Shown piece by piece: positions 24,164-32,429 of a stretch of DNA of 48,724 bases. A program made the position numbers and the translations under genes. The DNA lies in the NCBI GenBank assembly GCA_026707445.1, contig JAPOWV010000044.1, positions 1 to 48,724 of the forward strand, in the 5' to 3' direction. The stretch's first letter is position 1. Every line of letters starts with the position of its first letter. The notes beneath the pieces were generated by a model. It saw only the letters and a program-made list of their open reading frames with translations, was not told the origin of the DNA and made no database searches. The stretch comes from Gammaproteobacteria bacterium (GTDB taxonomy: Bacteria > Pseudomonadota > Gammaproteobacteria > Steroidobacterales > Foliamicaceae).

Positions 24164-24727
24164 ATGAACGTTCACCCGACTTTCCGGGCATTCAACTTCA
24201 ATCGCTGGGTCAGGCAAAACCGGGACCAGCTGAAGCCGCCCGTCGGCAACAAACTGCTGCACGATGCCAGCGGCATGATCGTCATGGTCATCGGCGGGCC
24301 GAATACGCGGGTGGACTTTCACGACGATCCGGTGGAAGAGTGGTTTTTCCAGCTGAAGGGCGACATGATCCTGAAGATCGCCGGCGAGGGCGGGATCTAC
24401 GATGTTCCGATTCGCGAAGGAGAAGTCTTTCTCCTTCCCCCGCATACGATCCATGCGCCGCAACGACCCCAGGAGGGTTCGATCGGCATCGTCGTGGAGT
24501 CGCCGCGCATAATGGGCATGAAGGACGCCTTTGTCTGGTATTGCTTCAATTGCCAGGCCCGGGTCCACCGCGTGGAGGTTGCCCTGACGAATCCGGGCGC
24601 CATCGTCGAGACGCTGCCGAAGATTTTTGCGGCGTTCCACGCCGACGAAAGAGCGCGGACCTGTCGGAAATGCGGCGAACTGCATCCGGGCAAGGGCAAG
24701 CCGCCGGAAGGTTGGGTCGAGCTGTAG
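24164..24727 (+). CDS. nbaC: 3-Hydroxyanthranilate 3,4-dioxygenase
   Basis: A 187-aa cupin that opens the ring of 3-hydroxyanthranilate to 2-amino-3-carboxymuconate semialdehyde. All known key residues are present, shifted by two from the Cupriavidus numbering: iron ligands H53, E59 and H97, and substrate-binding R49, R101 and E112. The C-terminal structural metal site has C127/C130 and C167/C170. ATG 24164 is chosen because the family starts here. It is 53 bp after the TonB receptor and likely cotranscribed. No kynureninase, kynurenine monooxygenase or ACMS decarboxylase gene is in the window, so the source of the substrate is unclear. Confidence 0.92.
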   Translation: MNVHPTFRAFNFNRWVRQNRDQLKPPVGNKLLHDASGMIVMVIGGPNTRVDFHDDPVEEWFFQLKGDMILKIAGEGGIYDVPIREGEVFLLPPHTIHAPQRPQEGSIGIVVESPRIMGMKDAFVWYCFNCQARVHRVEVALTNPGAIVETLPKIFAAFHADERARTCRKCGELHPGKGKPPEGWVEL

Positions 24728-24772
24728 GCGCCGGACGGACGGCGTCCTTCAATCGGCGATTGGACAGGACCT

Positions 24773-25732
24773 CTACCGCTTGAGGCCGCAGGATTCGAAT
24801 GCCCTGTCGATCGCGTATTTCTCGGCGTCGGTCAGCTCCAGCATAGGCGGCCGCACACGCCCGCCGACCTGACCGAGCAGTTCCTGCCAGTACTTGCCGA
24901 AGGCCTGCGGTTTGTCGGCCGGGCGCGATCGCGCCATGGCTTCGCGCACCGGGTTCAGACTGTCGCGAACACGCCGCGCCTCCTCGAACTTCCCGGCGAA
25001 TGCGAGGCGCGTGTATTCGTCCATGCGCCTGTCGTTTTTCGTCTGCAGGAGATACGGCGGCGAGGAGCAGAGATAGAGCCGCCAGCCGAGTTCTTCAATA
25101 TTGTCGAGCCAGTCGTCTTCCGCCGACGTCGAGACCTGGATGGTGTCGCCGACCATCTGCGTGAGTCTGACGTACATCTCGCGCGGCACGGAATACTTGA
25201 TGGCCACTATGTTGGGCAATTCCGCGATGCGCGCGCACTCCTCGGGTTGCATCAGGTAGCCGGAGTCCGGGTGGCTCCACATTGCGATGCCGATGTCGAG
25301 CTCGTCACACAGCGCCTTGTAGTACCGGTAGAGCACCTCGCCCCGGTCATGGACAAAGCTCAGGACGGGCGCGTGAACCACGACGTAGTCGGCGCCGCAA
25401 TCCTCGGCATGATGCGCCAGCTCCCTGACCGTGTCGAAATTCTGATCCGATACCGACACGATGACGCCGGCCTTGCCTGCACACTCCTCGACCGCGATCT
25501 CGAAGTTGCGCTTGCGCTCGGCGAGGCTCATGGAGAAGTACTCGCCCTGCTTGCCCGCGATGAACAGGCCCTTGATGCCGAGATCGTCAATCCAGTGCCT
25601 GATGTTCGACCGCAGGCCCGCTTCATTGAAAGACAGGTCGTCGTTGAACGGGTTCAGCGCCGCCGCCCAAATGCCGCGCATGCGTTCCCGGGCATAGTCC
25701 TTGGCGTCGTGCTTCGAGTATTTGGCAGCCAT
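24773..25732 (-). CDS. DapA-like (dihydrodipicolinate synthase/NAL family) aldolase
   Basis: A 319-aa TIM-barrel Schiff-base lyase. The catalytic Lys is K179 in NIVAIKYSVPRE. The usual GTTGE pocket motif reads GKQGE, and the usual PYY segment with the catalytic Tyr reads APVLSF. It is therefore probably not a true dihydrodipicolinate synthase but a catabolic aldolase or hydratase with another substrate. ATG 25732 is chosen as the barrel begins shortly after; the frame extends to 25786. It diverges from the aspartate dehydrogenase gene and converges on the dioxygenase gene. Confidence 0.82.
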   Translation of the reverse strand: MAAKYSKHDAKDYARERMRGIWAAALNPFNDDLSFNEAGLRSNIRHWIDDLGIKGLFIAGKQGEYFSMSLAERKRNFEIAVEECAGKAGVIVSVSDQNFDTVRELAHHAEDCGADYVVVHAPVLSFVHDRGEVLYRYYKALCDELDIGIAMWSHPDSGYLMQPEECARIAELPNIVAIKYSVPREMYVRLTQMVGDTIQVSTSAEDDWLDNIEELGWRLYLCSSPPYLLQTKNDRRMDEYTRLAFAGKFEEARRVRDSLNPVREAMARSRPADKPQAFGKYWQELLGQVGGRVRPPMLELTDAEKYAIDRAFESCGLKR

Positions 25733-25775
25733 GCCCAAAGCAACATACGCAAAGTTCACGCGGAAAGGCCGGAAC

Positions 25776-25800
25776 TTGATATACAAAAATACGATACCAA
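25776..25800. promoter_or_regulatory. Dyad in the DapA-like / aspartate dehydrogenase intergenic region
   Basis: TTGATAT, 11 bases, then ATACCAA: arms match at 6 of 7 positions. It lies between two divergent genes, one of which is followed by a LysR gene, so it may be that regulator's site. The function is inference. Confidence 0.35.
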
Positions 25801-25846
25801 ACGCGCCTGGTAATGCGATAATGGCAATTCCAAGACGGAGGAAATC

Positions 25847-26638
25847 ATGCAGATTGGAATCATCGGCACAGGAGCGATCGGCGGCTACGTACGGGACGAG
25901 CTGAAACGCAGGGGATTCGCGGTACGTGCGCTTCTCGTTCTTCCCGAACTCCTGGAAGAGACTGCGGGCGAGTTCCCCGACTTCGTGTGCGTCTCATCCG
26001 CGGCCGATCTGCCCGACGACATCGACCACATGATCGATTGCGGGGGCCACGTTGCGCTGAAGATCCACGGCCCCGAAATACTTCGCCGCGGTATCGACCT
26101 TACGACGGTATCGGTGGGCGGGCTGGCGGATGCAGGGCTCTACAGCGACCTGGACCGGGCCGCCGCGGAAGGTAACGCGACGATTTATATCGTCAGCGGG
26201 GCGATCGGTGCGCTTGATTGCCTGCGGGCGGCGCGCGTCGGCAACCTGCAGTCCGTCACCTACACCGGCCGCAAGCCGCCGAAGGCCTGGAAGGGTTCGC
26301 CCGCTGACGAGCAACTCGATCTTGATCATGTCGCCGGCGATGCTCAGGTTCATTTCGAAGGCACTGCGCGTGCCGCGGCCATTCAATACCCCGAGAACGC
26401 CAACGTGGCTGCCGCCGTGGCGCTCGCCGGTGCCGGATTCGACCAGACCCAGGTAACGCTGATCGCCGACCCGAACGTGGATCGGAACATCCACGAGATC
26501 GTGGCTACCGGCGACTTCGGCCGGTTCTCCTTCGAGATCAGGGGCAACGCACTGCCCGGCAATCCGAAGAGTTCGGCAATTGCGGCAATGAGCGTAGTCA
26601 GCAGGCTGGAGCAGGAAGCGCAACGCATCCGTTTCTAG
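25847..26638 (+). CDS. nadX: L-aspartate dehydrogenase (NadX-like)
   Basis: A 263-aa NAD(P)-dependent dehydrogenase that converts L-aspartate to iminoaspartate/oxaloacetate. It has an N-terminal IGIIGTGAIGG Rossmann motif, central VSGAIGALDCL, and the catalytic segment DPNVDRNIHEI with the conserved His. A GGAGG ribosome-binding site precedes the ATG. A LysR gene follows after 10 bp, then two aldehyde dehydrogenases. I recall a similar association of aspartate dehydrogenase with aldehyde dehydrogenase in Pseudomonas (PA3505/PA3504 region), where the role is catabolic rather than NAD biosynthesis. The context here suggests the same. Confidence 0.88.
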   Translation: MQIGIIGTGAIGGYVRDELKRRGFAVRALLVLPELLEETAGEFPDFVCVSSAADLPDDIDHMIDCGGHVALKIHGPEILRRGIDLTTVSVGGLADAGLYSDLDRAAAEGNATIYIVSGAIGALDCLRAARVGNLQSVTYTGRKPPKAWKGSPADEQLDLDHVAGDAQVHFEGTARAAAIQYPENANVAAAVALAGAGFDQTQVTLIADPNVDRNIHEIVATGDFGRFSFEIRGNALPGNPKSSAIAAMSVVSRLEQEAQRIRF

Positions 26639-26648
26639 GGGGATTTGC

Positions 26649-27587
26649 ATGGTTGCCCGGCATACCCGTATCGTCGATCGCGCGATCACGCGTCTGAAGC
26701 TCAAGCAGCTGCGTTTGCTGGTGGCGGTGGGGGAATTCGGGAGCATCCAGCACGCGGCCCGTGAACTGCAGATATCGCAGCCCGCGGCGACAAAACTCAT
26801 CCAGGATCTCGAACTGGACTTCGAGGTGCAGTTGTTCAGGCGTACCAATCGCGGCGTCATCCCCACCGACTTTGGGGAGGCGCTGATTCGCCACGGCAAT
26901 CTGATCATGGGCCAGGTCTCCAATGCCGCTCAGGAACTCGACGACTTGACCGAGGGCAGCAGCGGGCGGGTCGTTGTCGGCACGCTGATCGCGGCCGCAC
27001 CCATCCTCCTGCCCAGCGCTATCAGGAAGACAATCGCCGAACGGCCGAATGTCGCAATCAAGGTCGTCGAGGGCACGAATGACGCGCTCATGCCCGCGCT
27101 GTATTCGGGCGAGATCGACATGATCGTCGGCCGGCTTCCCGCATTCAGGGCGAGGCCTGAGCTCGTGCAGGAGAAACTCTTTGACGCGCGGGTCGTGGCG
27201 GTCGCCGGGAAACAGCATCCTCTGGCCGGCAGGAAGTCGGTAACGTTCAAACAGATCCGGCCGTTCGGCTGGATTCTCCCGCCTCCCGAAACGACCTTGC
27301 GGCGGCAGATCGACCAGTACTTCGTCAGCAAGGGCCAGTACGCTCCGCCCAGGGTGCTCGAGTCCGTCTCGTATCTGGCCAATCGATCGTTGTTCCAGGA
27401 ACTCGATCTCGTCGGGCTGATGCCGGAGCACGTCGTGGCTCAGGACGTCGCCAGCGGACTTCTCGTCGAACTCGACTGGTCCGTTCCCTTCGGCAAGGGG
27501 CCGGTAGGCATCTCCTACCGCGGGCCGGACAGCCTGTCGCCGGCGGCGTTCGAATTCCTCAAGGCCTTGCATGAAGTCAGCTATTAG
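26649..27587 (+). CDS. LysR-type transcriptional regulator
   Basis: A 312-aa LTTR. The N-terminal winged HTH is at about 17-75 (LKQLRLLVAVGEFGSIQHAARELQ split by a turn, then ISQPAATKLIQDLE), followed by the periplasmic-binding-type effector domain. The HTH sequence resembles the GbpR/PcaQ branch, which regulates sugar and aromatic catabolism. Unlike most LTTRs it is encoded on the same strand between its likely targets, 10 bp after the aspartate dehydrogenase. It probably controls the nadX-aldehyde dehydrogenase unit in response to a pathway intermediate. Confidence 0.9.
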   Translation: MVARHTRIVDRAITRLKLKQLRLLVAVGEFGSIQHAARELQISQPAATKLIQDLELDFEVQLFRRTNRGVIPTDFGEALIRHGNLIMGQVSNAAQELDDLTEGSSGRVVVGTLIAAAPILLPSAIRKTIAERPNVAIKVVEGTNDALMPALYSGEIDMIVGRLPAFRARPELVQEKLFDARVVAVAGKQHPLAGRKSVTFKQIRPFGWILPPPETTLRRQIDQYFVSKGQYAPPRVLESVSYLANRSLFQELDLVGLMPEHVVAQDVASGLLVELDWSVPFGKGPVGISYRGPDSLSPAAFEFLKALHEVSY

Positions 27588-27601
27588 ATATTTGAATATC
27601 T
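27586..27601. promoter_or_regulatory. Palindrome after lysR, upstream of aldehyde dehydrogenase
   Basis: AGATATTTGAATATCT has perfect 7-bp arms (AGATATT/AATATCT) around TG. It overlaps the LysR stop codon and lies 75 bp upstream of the aldehyde dehydrogenase start. The size and A/T-rich arms suit a regulator-binding site, possibly for the adjacent LysR protein, and would give the two dehydrogenases a separate promoter. Not a terminator (no GC stem, no T-run). Confidence 0.45.
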
Positions 27602-27676
27602 GAATTCTCTGAAATCGCTTGATCGTATTGCAGGCGCGTGCCAATCTCGGCCGTAACCCGGCACGCGAGGCAAGCG

Positions 27677-29113
27677 ATGAGCACTTACCCGGACCTGAAT
27701 CTCTACATCGATGGCAACTGGCGCAAGACGAACGGCGACCTCTCGGTACTGAATCCGGCGACCGAGGAGGAAATCGGCCGCTTGCCGCACGCGGAGCGGA
27801 GCGATCTGGACGACGCGCTCGAGGCCGCGGGGAAAGGCTTCAGGGTGTGGAGCAAAACGCCGCCCGTTGAACGAGCCAATGTCCTCTTGAGAGCGGCCGC
27901 GCTGATGCGTGAACGCCAGGAGGTAATTGCCACCGCAATCACCGCCGAGCACGGCAAGCCTTTGCCACAGGCGAGGCTCGAGGTGATTCGCGGTTGCGAG
28001 TTCTTCGAGTGGGATGCGGGCGAGACAACCCGTACGTACGGGCGCGTGATACCCAGCGCTCCCGGCGTCCGGTATATCGTCCATCACCAGCCGATCGGCA
28101 CGGTGCTCGGTCTGTCGCCCTGGAACTTCCCGATGAGCCAGCCCTGCCGCAAGGTGGCCGGCGCCATCGCCTCCGGATGCTCCCTCATTCTCAAGGCGGC
28201 CGAGGAAACGCCGGCCGGCGCGCTGCAAATTGCGAGAGCGCTACATGACGCGGGGTTGCCGCCCGGTGTACTGAACCTGGTGTTCGGCACACCGTCCGAG
28301 ATTTCCGATTACCTGATCCGCCAGGACCAGGTGCGTCTCGTGGCATTCACCGGATCCACGGCGGTCGGCAGACACCTGACAACACTGGCATCGCAGAACA
28401 TGACCCCGGTCCTCATGGAACTCGGCGGGCATGCACCCGTGATCGTCTGCGAGGACACGGACGTGGAAACGGCCGCGGTCAGCGGCGCCGTGCGAAAGAT
28501 GCGGAACGCGGGCCAGGTCTGCACCTCGCCGACGCGCTTCTTCGTGCATGAGAGCATCTTCGACCGATACCTCGACGTTTTTGTCCGCCGCGCAGCCGAA
28601 ACCGTCGTAGGCAACGGCGTCGACGCCGGCGTGGAAATGGGACCGCTTGCCAATGAACGCAGGCCGCCGGCGCTGGCGGACTTCGTCGAGGACGCGGTGG
28701 CGAAAGGCGCCCGGCTCATGACGGGCGGGAACCGAATGGGCGACAAGGGGTACTTCTTCGAACCCACCGTGCTGGCAAACGTGCCGGACGATGCGCGCGT
28801 AATGCAGGAAGAACCGTTCGGCCCGCTCGCCGTCGTAAACCCGGTTGCGTCGCTCGACGAAGGCATCAGCAGTGCGAACGCCGTGCCGTTTGGCCTTGCT
28901 GCGTACGGATACACCAACCGCGCGGACTATGCCGACCGGCTCGTCGAGGAACTCGAGGCCGGCAATGTTTCGATCAATACGCTGGAAGCGTCCCTGCCCG
29001 AGACGCCCTTCGGCGGCGTCAAGCACAGCGGATTCGGCCGCGAAGGCGGCACGGAGGGACTGCACAACTACATGATCGTGAAAAACGTCTCGCACAGCCT
29101 TGCGATCGTCTGA
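27677..29113 (+). CDS. NAD(P)-dependent aldehyde dehydrogenase, succinate-semialdehyde type
   Basis: A 478-aa ALDH. It has the catalytic Cys at C282 (AGQVCTSPTRF), the general-base Glu in MELGGHAPV, the coenzyme segment LSPWNFPMSQP and FTGSTAVGR. The overall match is to the succinate-semialdehyde/glutarate-semialdehyde dehydrogenase group. ATG 27677 is chosen because the fold begins DLNLYIDGNW; the frame extends to 27638. It ends 1 bp before the GTG of the next dehydrogenase gene. It would oxidise an aldehyde intermediate of the aspartate-dehydrogenase cluster, or 2-aminomuconate semialdehyde if the cluster works with the nearby dioxygenase. Confidence 0.88.
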   Translation: MSTYPDLNLYIDGNWRKTNGDLSVLNPATEEEIGRLPHAERSDLDDALEAAGKGFRVWSKTPPVERANVLLRAAALMRERQEVIATAITAEHGKPLPQARLEVIRGCEFFEWDAGETTRTYGRVIPSAPGVRYIVHHQPIGTVLGLSPWNFPMSQPCRKVAGAIASGCSLILKAAEETPAGALQIARALHDAGLPPGVLNLVFGTPSEISDYLIRQDQVRLVAFTGSTAVGRHLTTLASQNMTPVLMELGGHAPVIVCEDTDVETAAVSGAVRKMRNAGQVCTSPTRFFVHESIFDRYLDVFVRRAAETVVGNGVDAGVEMGPLANERRPPALADFVEDAVAKGARLMTGGNRMGDKGYFFEPTVLANVPDDARVMQEEPFGPLAVVNPVASLDEGISSANAVPFGLAAYGYTNRADYADRLVEELEAGNVSINTLEASLPETPFGGVKHSGFGREGGTEGLHNYMIVKNVSHSLAIV

Positions 29114-29114
29114 C

Positions 29115-30611
29115 GTGCGAATACTCGGTCATTACATCGACGGCAAACGGGTATCGGATTCGAACAGACCGGGACCCGTATACAACCCTGCGACCGGAGC
29201 CGTCTCGCGCCACGTCGCGATGGCAGGCAAATCGACGGTGGAAGAGGCGATCACCGCCGCCCAGGCTGCGTTCCCGGGATGGCGCGACACGCCGCCGTCA
29301 AAAAGGGCCCGGATCCTGTTCCGCTTCAAGCAGCTTCTCGAGGAGAACGCGGAACGGATCGGCGCCGCGATCACGGACGAACACGGCAAAGTGCTCGACG
29401 ATGCGATGGGCGAGTTCCAGCGCGGCGTTGAAGTCGTCGATTACGCATGTGGCGCGCCGGAACTGCTGAAGGGTGAGTTCTCGAAGAACGCAGGCCCTCG
29501 AATCGACGCCTGGTCGGATCACCAGCCGCTCGGTGTCGTGGCCGGCATCACGCCGTTCAACTTTCCGGCGATGGTTCCGATGTGGATGTTCCCTATGGCG
29601 ATCGCCTGCGGCAATACGTTCGTACTCAAGCCTTCGGAGAAAGACCCCACGCCGGCGCTGCTGATTGCCGGGCTGTTCAGCGAAGCCGGCTTGCCCGACG
29701 GCGTGTTCAACGTGGTCAATGGCGACAGGGAAGCCGTGGACACCTTGCTCAACGACGAGCGCGTCCAGGCGATCAGTTTTGTCGGTTCGACGCCGGTTGC
29801 CGATTACGTCTACTCGACGGGCACGGCCAACGGCAAGCGCGTACAAGCGCTTGGCGGAGCAAAAAACCACGCCGTCGTGATGCCGGACGCCGACATCGAC
29901 AACGCGGTCAGTGCGTTGATCGGAGCGGCCTATGGCTCCAGCGGAGAGCGCTGCATGGCCGTTTCGGTCGTGGTATGCGTTGGCGACGAAGTCGCGAACG
30001 ACGTCGTGAACAAGCTCGGCGAACGGATTGCCGAGCTGAATGTCGGCCCCGGCACGGACACGAGGAACCAGATGGGACCGCTGGTCACGAAGGAGCATCG
30101 CGACAAGGTGCGCGGATACGTCGATATCGGTGTCGAAGAAGGCGCGACTCTTGTGGCGGACGGCCGGGAGCTGGTTGTTGCCGGTCACGAAGACGGTCAT
30201 TTCCTCGGCCCCTGCCTGTTCGACAACGTGACGCAGGAAATGCGTATCTACCGGGAGGAAATCTTCGGCCCGGTACTCTGCGTCGTTCGAGTCGAATCCG
30301 AAGAACAGGCCATGCGACTCATCGACGCTCACGAATACGGCAACGGCGCCTGCATCTTTACGCGCGACGGCGAAGCTGCGCGCTACTTTGCCGACAGGAT
30401 CAGGGTCGGCATGGTTGGTATCAACGTGCCGCTACCGGTTCCGGTGGCCTATCACAGCTTTGGCGGGTGGAAGCGGTCGTTGTTCGGCGACCTGTGCGCC
30501 TACGGACCCGACAGTGTGCGCTTTTATACGCGGCGCAAGACCATCACACAACGCTGGCCGTCAGGCGGCGTTCGCGAGAAGGCGCAGTTCGCATTTCCCG
30601 GCAGGCAATAA
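29115..30611 (+). CDS. mmsA: CoA-acylating methylmalonate-semialdehyde dehydrogenase
   Basis: A 498-aa ALDH of the MmsA type, which converts methylmalonate or malonate semialdehyde plus CoA and NAD+ to propionyl- or acetyl-CoA. Family marks are GVVAGITPFNFPAMVP, GGAKNHAVVMPDAD, the catalytic Cys in SGERCMAVSV, and the C-terminal NVPLPVPVAYHSFGGWK. The likely start is GTG 29115 one base after the previous stop; TTG 29100 is an alternative overlapping by 14 bp. It is the last gene of the LysR-linked unit and suggests that the pathway ends in a CoA ester. It converges with the antiporter gene 12 bp away. Confidence 0.9.
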   Translation: MRILGHYIDGKRVSDSNRPGPVYNPATGAVSRHVAMAGKSTVEEAITAAQAAFPGWRDTPPSKRARILFRFKQLLEENAERIGAAITDEHGKVLDDAMGEFQRGVEVVDYACGAPELLKGEFSKNAGPRIDAWSDHQPLGVVAGITPFNFPAMVPMWMFPMAIACGNTFVLKPSEKDPTPALLIAGLFSEAGLPDGVFNVVNGDREAVDTLLNDERVQAISFVGSTPVADYVYSTGTANGKRVQALGGAKNHAVVMPDADIDNAVSALIGAAYGSSGERCMAVSVVVCVGDEVANDVVNKLGERIAELNVGPGTDTRNQMGPLVTKEHRDKVRGYVDIGVEEGATLVADGRELVVAGHEDGHFLGPCLFDNVTQEMRIYREEIFGPVLCVVRVESEEQAMRLIDAHEYGNGACIFTRDGEAARYFADRIRVGMVGINVPLPVPVAYHSFGGWKRSLFGDLCAYGPDSVRFYTRRKTITQRWPSGGVREKAQFAFPGRQ

Positions 30612-30623
30612 AGTAACGGGGCG

Positions 30624-32360
30624 TCAGGCGGTCAGGAAGGCCACGCCGGTCCAGCAGATCGCGGCGAGGCCGGCGGCGATGGAGGCCTGCGGGATTTGCG
30701 TCTTCACGTGGTCCATCAGGTCGCATCCCGTACAGACGGAACTGAGCACCGTCGTATCCGATATGGGCGAACACTGGTCGCCGTACACGCTGCCGTCCAT
30801 GACCGCGGCGAAACACAGCGTCATGAACAGTTCCGGGTGGGCGAGGCCCTGGCCGGTCGCCACCGCCCAGGCCAGCGGCATGGCCAGCGGAAACGCCACG
30901 GCATAGGTTCCCCAGCTCGTGCCCGTGGAGAACGCGATCACGATGGTCAGCAACTGCAGCAGCACGGGCAGCAGGAAATACGGAATGGCGGAACCGAGTT
31001 GCTCGACCAGAAAGTGGCCGCCGCCGGTTTCCCGGCTGATGCCGCCGATGGTGATCGCCAGCAGCAGGATCACCGACCCGATCAGCACGCCCTTGATACC
31101 GTCCTGAAAACCGGTCATCAGGTCCTTGAGCGACATGCCCTTGGCCAGCGCCATCCCCGCCGCCAGCAGGAGCGCGGCGCCGAACGCCCAGTGCACGTTG
31201 GGCGATCCGAAAGCGATGAAGGTTCCCACCGCAAGCGCGATCAGCGTCCCCAGCGGCAGGAAGAACTCCAGGATGTGCGGCTTGTAGCCCTCCGGCACGT
31301 TGCTGCCCTGCAACTCCTTGGCGGCCAGCGGAGCGGCATCCGGCGCATCCAGCGCGCCGGTCTCCCGCGCGCGCACCATGGCTTCCTTGAGCTGCCGGCC
31401 CAGGAACAGGGGCTTTTCCACGCTGAGCAGAAAGGTGCCCAGGACCGCGAAGATCGCGTAGAAACAGAAAGGCACGCTCTGGAAGAAGAACGCGATGCGG
31501 TCCGACTCGGTGGCCAGGAAGCTCACGCCGGAAACGAAGATGAAGGCCTGCACGTAACCCGGCCAGGCGTTGAAGGCGAGTTGCGAGGCGATGGGCGAGG
31601 CGGTGGAATCGACGATGTAGGCCAGCTCCTCGTGGCTGACCCGCTCCTGGTCCGCAATGGGCTTGACCGTTGTGCCCACCAGCACCGTGCTCACGGTGCC
31701 TCCCTGGAAGAAGACCACGCCCAGGAGCCAGGCCACCAGCTTGGCGGAGCGCGGCCCGCGCACGAACCGCGCCGTGACGAATTCGGCGAAGGCCTGGGCC
31801 GCGCCGGTGCGCGACCAAACGCCCATCAGCCCCCCGAGCAGCCACAGGTAGAGCACCAGAATACTGGCTGAATTGGTCGTGGCGAACGACGGGATCAGCA
31901 CCTCGCCGGTCAGATCGTAGCGGCCCAGGATGAGCGCGCCGGAGACCACGCCGCCCAGCAGCGCGGTGATGGGTTCTCGGGTCACCCAGCAGAGCAGGAC
32001 CGCCACCAACGCCGGAAGTAGCGATATCCAGCCGAAGTGGAAGACGGCATTGAGCCGGTAGTAGACGGTGCGGGTTTCGCCGTCGACCGATTCCTCCACG
32101 GACACGTATTCCTCGCGTATCGGGGGCTCCACCTTGGAGCCCGTGATCCGCTCGGGGTTGAGCTGCGCCTGCGCCATCGGAACGGGGCTGAAGGGAACGG
32201 ATTCGCCCTGCACCTGGTAGTAGAGCTGACCCGATTCGTCCGCCCGGGCATCGAGAGCGACCTGCTCCACCATCCAGGTGGGCGGCACGGTCAGGCCCGC
32301 GATCCAGGACCCGATCAGGGCCAGTGCGAACAGCAGGAATTTTCGGTATCCGACAGGCAT
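30624..32360 (-). CDS. NhaC-family Na+/H+ antiporter-like transporter
   Basis: A 578-aa inner-membrane protein with about 12-13 hydrophobic segments. The first segment is followed by an unusually long extracytoplasmic stretch (about residues 30-105) without membrane segments. Conserved NhaC parts include [56 protein letters not shown] and [15 protein letters not shown]. Family members exchange sodium for protons or carry organic acids/amino acids with sodium. It stands alone between the dehydrogenase unit and a TonB receptor on the same strand. The substrate could be an amino acid or acid used by the neighbouring pathway. Confidence 0.88.
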   Translation of the reverse strand: MPVGYRKFLLFALALIGSWIAGLTVPPTWMVEQVALDARADESGQLYYQVQGESVPFSPVPMAQAQLNPERITGSKVEPPIREEYVSVEESVDGETRTVYYRLNAVFHFGWISLLPALVAVLLCWVTREPITALLGGVVSGALILGRYDLTGEVLIPSFATTNSASILVLYLWLLGGLMGVWSRTGAAQAFAEFVTARFVRGPRSAKLVAWLLGVVFFQGGTVSTVLVGTTVKPIADQERVSHEELAYIVDSTASPIASQLAFNAWPGYVQAFIFVSGVSFLATESDRIAFFFQSVPFCFYAIFAVLGTFLLSVEKPLFLGRQLKEAMVRARETGALDAPDAAPLAAKELQGSNVPEGYKPHILEFFLPLGTLIALAVGTFIAFGSPNVHWAFGAALLLAAGMALAKGMSLKDLMTGFQDGIKGVLIGSVILLLAITIGGISRETGGGHFLVEQLGSAIPYFLLPVLLQLLTIVIAFSTGTSWGTYAVAFPLAMPLAWAVATGQGLAHPELFMTLCFAAVMDGSVYGDQCSPISDTTVLSSVCTGCDLMDHVKTQIPQASIAAGLAAICWTGVAFLTA

Positions 32361-32429
32361 GTTCTCCCCCCGACGCGGACCGGCGCGCGGCAGACGGAAT
32401 ACTAGCCGGAATTGCTCTCGAGCGGGGGC

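Noticed and set aside
22842..24191. 449-codon minus-strand open frame under the TonB receptor gene
   Set aside because: Shadow of a well-supported gene; no motif.
24728..24772. Hairpin between dioxygenase and DapA-like genes as terminator
   Set aside because: Arms of only 5 bp (GGACG/CGTCC) and no T-run; not better than chance in this GC-rich DNA.
30612..30623. Terminator between the convergent mmsA and antiporter genes
   Set aside because: Only 12 bp, with no stem and no T-run.
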